Shown: positions 1 to 4,964 of the stretch, one piece after another
How positions within the stretch are numbered: position 1 is the first letter of the stretch
How the letters are laid out: each line of letters begins with the position of its first letter
NCBI GenBank assembly: GCA_002499525.1
Contig: DAMC01000058.1
Span: forward strand, 1-7,361
DNA: 7,361 bases
Source: Nitrosopumilales archaeon UBA218
GTDB lineage: Archaea > Thermoproteota > Nitrososphaeria > Nitrososphaerales > Nitrosopumilaceae
Direction of reading: 5' to 3'
Notes under the pieces: model-generated
Seen by the model: the letters and a program-made list of their open reading frames with translations, nothing else
Database searches by the model: none
Told to the model about the DNA's origin: nothing
Program-made: the position numbers and the translations under genes

Positions 1-68
1 ACTCCTTTAGTTGTTCGAAATATATCTTCAACACACCAAAAACACCCTGCACCAAACGTGGCTTTCAT
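1..68 (-). CDS. msrA: Peptide methionine sulfoxide reductase MsrA, N-terminal fragment
   Basis: Only the first 22 codons are present; the gene runs off the left edge. The peptide begins MKATFGAGCFWCVEDIF, which carries the GCFW signature of MsrA close to the N terminus, as usual for the family. Cys9 is the expected catalytic (sulfenic acid-forming) cysteine. MsrA reduces methionine-S-sulfoxide in proteins and free methionine, repairing oxidative damage in the cytoplasm. The residue after GCFW is Cys12 rather than the common Gly, making a CxxC pair. The ATG at 68 fits a leaderless transcript, with an AT-rich TATA-like box about 25 bases upstream. The gene lies 40 bases downstream of the 259-aa exported protein gene on the same strand, and probably has its own promoter. 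Identity rests on a short but very diagnostic motif; recycling cysteines and the rest of the domain cannot be checked here. Confidence 0.9.
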   Translation of the reverse strand, partial: MKATFGAGCFWCVEDIFRTTKG

Positions 69-88
69 GATTTTATTGTGTAGACTGG

Positions 89-97
89 AAATAAAAT
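89..97 (-). promoter_or_regulatory. TATA-like box for msrA
   Basis: Read on the minus strand this is ATTTTATTT, centred about 25 bases upstream of the msrA ATG at 68. That is the archaeal box A distance for a transcript starting at or next to the start codon. It lies in the 40-base gap after the 259-aa gene. In an AT-rich genome such boxes also occur by chance, so confidence is moderate. Confidence 0.45.
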
Positions 98-108
98 GGT
101 TCTGTGAA

Positions 109-888
109 CTATTTTTCATATAGCCAGACTTCGATCTTTGTAAGTGGTAGGTTAAGCGTATCTGGAATGACTATGAGCAACCCTGAATCTTTTGAAACAT
201 TGTTGCAAGTACCTGAAAATCTAAGATAGTTCTGACCTGAGCACGAACCATCAACATATGGGGAGAACCTGCTATCACCGTTTTCATAGAACTCTTGCAT
301 TTGAATTGAAGGAACAAAATACACGTCAAAACCTAATCTCTCATCATTTATCCTGACCGAGTAATCGAATGTTGAACCATCCTTTGAAGCACAGATTGGT
401 ATGAACTGAGAATAGCCTGATTTTATCTGGGATTCATGCTCAATTCTGTCTTGATTGCTAGGCTGTGTTGTGTAAATGGTTATGTTCGGGTCTGGGTGTT
501 TTTGCAAACCACTTGCAAATTCGATATAGTGACGCAAAGTATCTGCACCAAACCTAGCATAGTGCGGTTCCCAAGAATCATGACAATTTGTATTGCTGTT
601 TCTGACAACAATGTATGGTTTTTGATGTTGATATTGCACTTCTTCTACATTAGCCTCTCTTGCTATTTTGATTCTCTCTTGGGAACTAAGTGGTGTTGTG
701 TCTTTTTGATTCCAAACGTTAGTTACCTCATATACAAGATTTTGAGGATAACTATTCCACTCTGGTTGGAGATGAACATAAAACGACTGTTTATTGATTT
801 TTTGTTGTTGTAAGACAAAAGCCGATACTAAATAATAAGAAATTATCATCACAATAACAATTGAGACAATGATGAGTATCTTTCTCAC
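109..888 (-). CDS. Membrane-anchored extracytoplasmic protein of unknown function, 259 aa
   Basis: I do not recognise the family. Residues 4-26 form one hydrophobic helix preceded by MRK, so the protein is probably anchored in the membrane with residues 30-259 outside (or cleaved as a signal peptide). The outer part is soluble and rich in Asn, Ser, Tyr and Gln. It has four cysteines, at 102 (TNCHDSW), 166 (IPICAS), 216 (GSCSGQ) and 228 (SGTCNN), enough for two disulfides. A conserved-looking core is FDYSVRINDERLGFDVYFVPS around 175-194. The C terminus ends in a strand-like IEVWLYEK. The start is GTG at 888, chosen because it puts the basic residues just before the helix and has a TATA-like box 26 bases upstream. 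It follows the 52-aa gene by 24 bases and precedes msrA, so co-transcription is possible. A sensor, lipid- or ligand-binding exoprotein are all open. Confidence 0.85.
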   Translation of the reverse strand: MRKILIIVSIVIVMIISYYLVSAFVLQQQKINKQSFYVHLQPEWNSYPQNLVYEVTNVWNQKDTTPLSSQERIKIAREANVEEVQYQHQKPYIVVRNSNTNCHDSWEPHYARFGADTLRHYIEFASGLQKHPDPNITIYTTQPSNQDRIEHESQIKSGYSQFIPICASKDGSTFDYSVRINDERLGFDVYFVPSIQMQEFYENGDSRFSPYVDGSCSGQNYLRFSGTCNNVSKDSGLLIVIPDTLNLPLTKIEVWLYEK

Positions 889-908
889 AAATCTGATAAT
901 CTGGACTG

Positions 909-918
909 GTTTTTAATC
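909..918 (-). promoter_or_regulatory. TATA-like box for the 259-aa gene
   Basis: On the minus strand this reads GATTAAAAAC, centred about 26 bases before the GTG start at 888. It overlaps the stop codon of the 52-aa gene (913-915), so the 259-aa gene could be transcribed both from here and by read-through. Confidence 0.4.
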
Positions 919-1071
919 TGTGAGATTTTTTAGGGAATGACCAGTTTCATGAAAATATCTATGTTCTAATTCTTCGATTATCTCCTGGGTTCTTTGATCA
1001 TAGGATTTTGATTGTTTGATTTTTAGTAACCTGTGTCTCTGTACAAGACTTTTTAATTCTGAATTTTTCAT
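913..1071 (-). CDS. Small basic helical protein, 52 aa, translationally coupled to the upstream gene
   Basis: This short gene encodes a 52-aa protein starting MKNSELKSLVQRHRLLKIKQ and ending GHSLKNLTD. It is rich in Lys, Arg, Glu and His, has no cysteine and no membrane segment, and residues 3-42 look alpha-helical or coiled-coil. A cytoplasmic location is therefore likely, unlike both its neighbours. Support for a real gene: its ATG (1071-1069) overlaps the TGA of the 133-aa gene as ATGA, the classic coupling arrangement; third codon positions are AT-rich like those of other genes here (about 11 of 51 are G or C); and it fills most of the gap up to the next start at 888. The function is unknown. 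Length and charge would suit a nucleic-acid-binding or adaptor peptide, but this is speculation. A non-coding spacer is the alternative. Confidence 0.6.
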   Translation of the reverse strand: MKNSELKSLVQRHRLLKIKQSKSYDQRTQEIIEELEHRYFHETGHSLKNLTD

Positions 1072-1469
1072 TTAGATATCTCCTGACTGATTTTATCTAC
1101 GAATTGAACATTTATTGATTCAGGGTCATCTGCCATTATGAAAAAGTTACCTGACTTGCAAGAATTTGGCATTATCAAACCTGACATGACTGTCCTGAAT
1201 GTACCTCTATCTGATCTGATCTCTAATTCTGGCGAGTACAACTTTTCATCTCCAGCACATACTTGGACCAGAATTATCATCCAAACGTGGAGCATTCGTG
1301 TCTGTTTGATTCTAAGTATTTTGACTGATTTGGATTCGTGATGGGTCTTAATATCTGGGAAGTTTTTCTTAGTTTGGTTAGGCTCCCTTCCCTCGGCTAC
1401 AGTTATTGAAAATAAAAGCAATAACACCAATATGAGTGCGAAGATCTTCAACTGACTCACAAGATACAT
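1068..1469 (-). CDS. Secreted or anchored small protein, 133 aa, with probable compensated frameshift
   Basis: Family not recognised. Residues 7-25 form a strong hydrophobic segment followed by AEGREP, consistent with a signal peptide or anchor. The C-terminal part (71-133) is a soluble, strand-rich domain with Cys71 (VCAGDEKLYSPE) and Cys104 (NSCKSGNFF), a likely disulfide pair. Residues 58-69 read RMLHVWMIILVQ, a hydrophobic stretch out of keeping with its surroundings. Another frame over the same bases gives DTNAPRLDDNSGP, with an AT-rich third position, so two opposite single-base indels near 1306 and 1264 are suspected. The reading frame as it stands is nevertheless open from end to end. 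The ATG at 1469 is used; a GTG three codons in is possible, and no clearly spaced TATA box decides this. The stop overlaps the 52-aa gene start. It lies downstream of the CBS gene on the same strand. Confidence 0.72.
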   Translation of the reverse strand: MYLVSQLKIFALILVLLLLFSITVAEGREPNQTKKNFPDIKTHHESKSVKILRIKQTRMLHVWMIILVQVCAGDEKLYSPELEIRSDRGTFRTVMSGLIMPNSCKSGNFFIMADDPESINVQFVDKISQEISK

Positions 1470-1588
1470 CTCTGAATTTAAGATTGTTTTAGAAAATCAT
1501 TTTTGAAGTTTTATTGACTTGTAGTTTTTAATAATTTTCAATGCTATGAATAAGTGGTGTTGAATTACATTGAAATTCAGAAATTTGT

Positions 1589-2002
1589 TTAATTTTTAAT
1601 GGACTTGACGGTTTCTTCGATGAGTAATTTACTTCTCAAGTGGGCAGCCAAATCTGTCTGAGTTATTACTCCAGCCAGCTTTTGACCTTCCAAAACTACC
1701 AGCCTACGAATTTTGTTGTTTAGCATTTTTTGCACCGCATCTTCTATTGTCGTAGTGGGTTCTACCCAGCGAAACTTGTTGGACATTATGTCTGAAACTT
1801 TGAGCTCAGAGGCTCGTTGATCATTTACAACTAATTTTCTAACATAATCTGCTTCAGAGATGATCCCTATTGGATTTTCACCTTCTGTCACAACAAGAAA
1901 TGAAATGTCTTTTTCTTGAAGTAATTTTGCAGCTTCCAAGCAAGAATTATTCTTAGATATTGTAACTACATGTTTATTCATAATATCTCGAACATAGGCC
2001 AT
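1589..2002 (-). CDS. CBS-pair protein, 137 aa
   Basis: The protein is a tandem of two CBS domains with nothing fused to it: CBS1 at about residues 5-60 (VRDIMNKHVVTISKN to GIISEADYVRKLV) and CBS2 at about 69-124 (VSDIMSNKFRWVEP to AGVITQTDLAAHL). The paired 'V.DIM' openings and the 'GIISE.D' and 'GVITQTD' closings are typical. Such CBS pairs (Bateman modules) usually bind adenosine nucleotides such as AMP, ATP or S-adenosylmethionine and regulate a partner; the ligand here is not evident from sequence. I chose the ATG at 2002 over a TTG at 2011 because a TATA-like box sits 27 bases upstream of it, as for a leaderless message. The gene is divergent from the purine operon across 119 bases, so shared control or adenylate sensing linked to purine synthesis is conceivable, but only by position. 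Confidence 0.93.
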   Translation of the reverse strand: MAYVRDIMNKHVVTISKNNSCLEAAKLLQEKDISFLVVTEGENPIGIISEADYVRKLVVNDQRASELKVSDIMSNKFRWVEPTTTIEDAVQKMLNNKIRRLVVLEGQKLAGVITQTDLAAHLRSKLLIEETVKSIKN

Positions 2003-2024
2003 ATTTTTCAATGAAAAAATTCTA

Positions 2025-2034
2025 GATAAAAAAC
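2025..2034 (-). promoter_or_regulatory. TATA-like box for the CBS gene
   Basis: On the minus strand the bases read GTTTTTTATC, centred 27 bases before the ATG at 2002. The spacing supports that ATG and a leaderless transcript rather than the TTG nine bases earlier. Confidence 0.5.
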
Positions 2035-2040
2035 ATTTGT

Positions 2041-2084
2041 AGAATTTTTACATATGGAAATGGCAAGCTTGCATAGAATTTTTA
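2041..2084 (+). repeat. Direct 10-base repeat AGAATTTTTA flanking a palindrome
   Basis: AGAATTTTTA occurs at 2041-2050 and again at 2075-2084, 34 bases apart. A near copy, AGAATTTTTT, occurs on the other strand at 2014-2023. All three lie in the divergent region between the CBS gene and purQ and surround the palindrome at 2063-2072. They may be binding sites or only AT-rich background. Confidence 0.4.
2063..2072. promoter_or_regulatory. Candidate operator palindrome in the divergent pur/CBS promoter region
   Basis: GCAAGCTTGC is a perfect 10-base palindrome. It starts 29 bases past the CBS TATA-like box and ends 18 bases before the purQ TATA-like box, so a dimeric regulator bound here could touch both promoters. 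It stands out as GC-containing dyad symmetry in an AT-rich spacer. No known archaeal regulator motif is recognised; its role is inferred from symmetry and position. Confidence 0.35.
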
Positions 2085-2090
2085 TCGTTG

Positions 2091-2098
2091 ATTTAATA
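2091..2098 (+). promoter_or_regulatory. TATA-like box for the purine operon
   Basis: ATTTAATA is centred about 27 bases upstream of the purQ GTG at 2122, the expected box A distance for a leaderless transcript beginning at the start codon. No Shine-Dalgarno sequence precedes this GTG, in keeping with a leaderless first gene. Confidence 0.6.
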
Positions 2099-2121
2099 AC
2101 TCCACTCGAGATAATCATGCT

Positions 2122-2802
2122 GTGAAGGTCGGCGTAATTGTATTTCCTGGCAGTAATTGCGATCGCGACATGTACCATGTTTTACAAGATGTCTTTAAAC
2201 TCGAAGTCAAATATTTCTGGCACGAGGACAAGTTACCAAAAAATCTCGATGCCGTTGTCCTGCCGGGGGGTTTTTCTTATGGGGATAGGCTTCGTGCAGG
2301 CGTTATTGCCGCGCACAGCCCTGTTATTTCCGATGTCAAAAAAATGGCGGAAAAAGGAATGCCGGTTTTAGGAGTTTGTAATGGCTTTCAAATTCTAGTA
2401 GAGTCAGAACTACTTCCAGGAGTGCTACTCAAAAACACATCATTGAATTTCATGTGTCAGTGGACAGAGCTAATTGTTAGAAACAATAAAACCCCGTTCA
2501 CATCAAAATTCAAACTAGGCCAAACCATCCCAATACCAATTGCAAACGGAGAGGGACGCTACTATATTGACAAGCAAAACTTGGAAAAACTAAAGAAAAA
2601 TAATCAAATTGTTTTCCAGTATGGAAATAACATTAATGATTCAGTCTTTGATATAGCGGGAATTTGCAACAAAGAAGGCAACGTAGTGGGCATGATGCCT
2701 CACCCTGAACGTGCAGTAGAACCTGAAATAAATCCCAAAGATAACACACCAGCAAATTTGGTATTTCAATCTTTAATTGCAACGATTGGTGCTAGAAAAT
2801 GA
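2122..2802 (+). CDS. purQ: Phosphoribosylformylglycinamidine synthase, glutaminase subunit PurQ
   Basis: PurQ is the class I glutamine amidotransferase subunit of FGAM synthase. It releases ammonia from glutamine for PurL in step four of purine synthesis. The 226-aa length is normal for the stand-alone subunit. Visible motifs: VIVFPGSNCDRD at the N terminus, GGFSYGDRLRAG at 49-60 (oxyanion-side loop), nucleophile Cys86 in PVLGVCNGFQIL, and the His194/Glu196 pair in MMPHPERAVEP. At 140-146 the sequence is IANGEGR where IAHGEGR is common. The start is GTG at 2122: an ATG five bases earlier is out of frame and soon stops, and a TATA-like box lies about 27 bases upstream. Its TGA overlaps the purL ATG by four bases (ATGA), which suggests translational coupling and matched amounts of the two subunits. 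PurS, the third subunit in small-PurL systems, does not precede it. Confidence 0.97.
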   Translation: MKVGVIVFPGSNCDRDMYHVLQDVFKLEVKYFWHEDKLPKNLDAVVLPGGFSYGDRLRAGVIAAHSPVISDVKKMAEKGMPVLGVCNGFQILVESELLPGVLLKNTSLNFMCQWTELIVRNNKTPFTSKFKLGQTIPIPIANGEGRYYIDKQNLEKLKKNNQIVFQYGNNINDSVFDIAGICNKEGNVVGMMPHPERAVEPEINPKDNTPANLVFQSLIATIGARK

Positions 2803-4964
2803 GCTTACAAAAAGAGGAACTGGAATATCTTTCTAAAAAAATTGGCAGGCAACCTAATGATGTGGAAAGACACATAGTAGCTGCAGAATGGTCTGAGCAC
2901 TGCTCGTACAAATCATCAAAAAAACACCTCAAAATGCTTCCAAATAAAGGAACCCGAGTTATTCATGAAAAAGGTTACGACTCGGGTGTTTTAGATGTTG
3001 GAGATGGTTATGTGGTGACTGTTCACATTGAATCACATAATCATCCTTCTGCAGTTGAGCCATATGGTGGTGCGGCCACTGGGGTAGGGGGTGTAATACG
3101 AGATATTTTATCCGCAGGTACTAGGCCGATTGCATTACTTGATGGATTGAGATTTGGTGACATAAAAAAAGATACACATGCAAGATGGCTATTCAAAAAT
3201 GCGGTTACTGGAATTGCTGACTATGGAAATTGTTTGGGCATTCCTACCGTGGGGGGAGAAGTTGAATTTGATGAGTGTTATTCTAATTATGCTCTAGTTG
3301 ATGTCGCATCTGTTGGATTTGGTAAAAAAGAAAATTTGATAAAAAATCATGCCAAAGCTGGAGATGTAGTTGTTCTAATGGGTGGTTCTACCGGCCGTGA
3401 TGGGATAGGTGGAGCACAATTTGCATCCGATTCTCTGGAAACAGAAGACCGTTCAGCAGTACAAATCCCTGATCCATTCATTGAAAAATTAATCATCGAG
3501 GCAACTCTTGAAGCAAGAAACCAAGGACTAATCAAGGCAATCAAAGATCTTGGCGGTGGCGGACTTTCATGCGCAATCTCTGAAACAGCTGATGCTATGG
3601 GTGTTGGAATCGAATTGGATGTGAATAATGTTCACACGAGGGAGCCAAACATGAAGCCTGCTGAGATAATGACTTCTGAATCTCAGGAGAGAATGCTTGT
3701 AATCACTGACAAGTCCAAATTACCTCGTCTGCAAAAAATCTGCAAAAAATTCAGAGTTACGTGCTCTGTCATTGGTACTGTAACTGGAGATAAAATCATG
3801 AAAGTAAAAGAATCCAAAACAGTTTTGGCATCGATGCCTGCTGAAGTTGTGGCAAATGCCCCACTTTTAGACAGACCATCAAAACAGCCTTCATATCTCA
3901 AAGAGCTTCAAAACAAAAAACAACCGTCTTCACCAAAGGATCTCTCCAAAACTATTCTTCAATTACTATCCAGTCCTAACATTGCAAGCAAGATATGGGT
4001 TTATGGACAATATGATCATGAAGTAGGAATTAGAACTGTTGTAAAGCCAGGCTCTGATGCGGCAGTGCTCCGACTGGATAATGGAAAATACCTTTCAGTC
4101 AAAATCGATGGAAATCCAAAGCATTGCTATCTAGATCCAAAAAATGGGGCTATGGGTTGTTTTGAGGAAGCGTGCAGAAATGTAATTTGCACAGGTGCCA
4201 CTCCAATTGGAATGGTTGATCATTTACAGTTTGGAAATCCAGAAAACCCGGAAATCTTTTGGACATTTTTAGAATCATTAAAGGGTATTACGGAATTTTG
4301 TAAATATTTTGAAATCCCATGTGTTGGAGGTAAAGTAAGCTTGTATAATGAAACACCTCATGGTCCAATCAAACCCACTCCTCTAATTGGAGTTCTAGGA
4401 CTAATCGACAAAAACCCATTAAAACCGCAAAAAATAGACTCTGGCGACATTCTCATAATGGTTGGTAGGACAAAGGACGAACTAGGTGGTTCAGAATACT
4501 ATGAACATATTCATGGTTTTATTGGAGGTGTGGCGCCGAAAATCAATCTTGCCGAGTCCAAGAACAACATGGAGTCGGTTCTGAGTATAATTCAAAATCA
4601 TGATGTAAAGGCCGCACATGATTGTGCCAAGGGCGGACTTGCAATTGCTATTTCAGAAATTGCAATGACTAGTAAAATTGGGTGTCAAATTTCTCTTGAT
4701 AACACATCTGATCAAAAATTAGACCCTGCAAAATTACTCTTCTCAGAGAGTCACTCTAGATATCTTCTAGTTGTAGAAAAAAATAATACAAAAGTCGTAT
4801 TGTCTAAATTACAAAAATTCAAAGTACCTCACTCCCAAATTGGTGTCTTTGGTGGAAATGACATGGTTTTTTCATTTAACAAAAAACCAATTGCCAAAGT
4901 AAGGGTTGATAAGGCTCATGAAAATTGGTTTAATTCACTGAGGGATTTGGTACTTCATGCCTAA
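2799..4964 (+). CDS. purL: Phosphoribosylformylglycinamidine synthase, synthetase subunit PurL
   Basis: PurL uses ATP and PurQ-derived ammonia to convert FGAR to FGAM in the cytoplasm. At 721 aa it is the small form, which works in complex with PurQ and PurS, not the large fused form of about 1,300 aa. Motifs run in the expected order: EWSEHCSYKSSKKHL at 30-44 with catalytic-type His34; ESHNHPSAVEPYGGAATGVGG at 78-98 (nucleotide and metal site); IKDLGGGGLSCAISETA at 248-264; ESQERML at 294-300; then the second half with YDHEVG at 405-410, DGNPKHCYLDP at 437-447, FGNPENPEIFW at 478-488, GGKVSLYNET at 510-519, and CAKGGLAIAISEIA at 609-622. The two halves are the usual tandem AIRS-like folds. 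The ATG sits inside the end of purQ and the last eight bases overlap purF, so the three genes form one translational unit. A weak GGTG lies about ten bases before the start. Confidence 0.98.
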   Translation: MSLQKEELEYLSKKIGRQPNDVERHIVAAEWSEHCSYKSSKKHLKMLPNKGTRVIHEKGYDSGVLDVGDGYVVTVHIESHNHPSAVEPYGGAATGVGGVIRDILSAGTRPIALLDGLRFGDIKKDTHARWLFKNAVTGIADYGNCLGIPTVGGEVEFDECYSNYALVDVASVGFGKKENLIKNHAKAGDVVVLMGGSTGRDGIGGAQFASDSLETEDRSAVQIPDPFIEKLIIEATLEARNQGLIKAIKDLGGGGLSCAISETADAMGVGIELDVNNVHTREPNMKPAEIMTSESQERMLVITDKSKLPRLQKICKKFRVTCSVIGTVTGDKIMKVKESKTVLASMPAEVVANAPLLDRPSKQPSYLKELQNKKQPSSPKDLSKTILQLLSSPNIASKIWVYGQYDHEVGIRTVVKPGSDAAVLRLDNGKYLSVKIDGNPKHCYLDPKNGAMGCFEEACRNVICTGATPIGMVDHLQFGNPENPEIFWTFLESLKGITEFCKYFEIPCVGGKVSLYNETPHGPIKPTPLIGVLGLIDKNPLKPQKIDSGDILIMVGRTKDELGGSEYYEHIHGFIGGVAPKINLAESKNNMESVLSIIQNHDVKAAHDCAKGGLAIAISEIAMTSKIGCQISLDNTSDQKLDPAKLLFSESHSRYLLVVEKNNTKVVLSKLQKFKVPHSQIGVFGGNDMVFSFNKKPIAKVRVDKAHENWFNSLRDLVLHA

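Noticed and set aside
436..813. 125-aa plus-strand open frame opposite the 259-aa gene
   Set aside because: Its composition (Cys-, Phe- and Leu-rich runs, no domain) is that of an antisense shadow, and the minus-strand protein has coherent topology, a promoter box and a good start.
1138..1341. 67-aa plus-strand open frame opposite the 133-aa gene
   Set aside because: It is antisense to a gene with a signal peptide and an ATGA junction, and has no promoter box or recognisable domain.
1561..1579. Inverted repeat TGAATT...AATTCA downstream of the CBS gene as a terminator
   Set aside because: The six-base stem is all AT except one pair, lacks a following T run on the minus strand, and is likely by chance in AT-rich DNA.
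2003..2011. TTG start adding three residues (MKN) to the CBS protein
   Set aside because: The in-frame ATG at 2002 has the correct distance from the TATA-like box and starts just before the CBS domain.
3347..3901. Minus-strand open frames inside purL
   Set aside because: They are antisense to a full-length, motif-complete PurL and show no family features.
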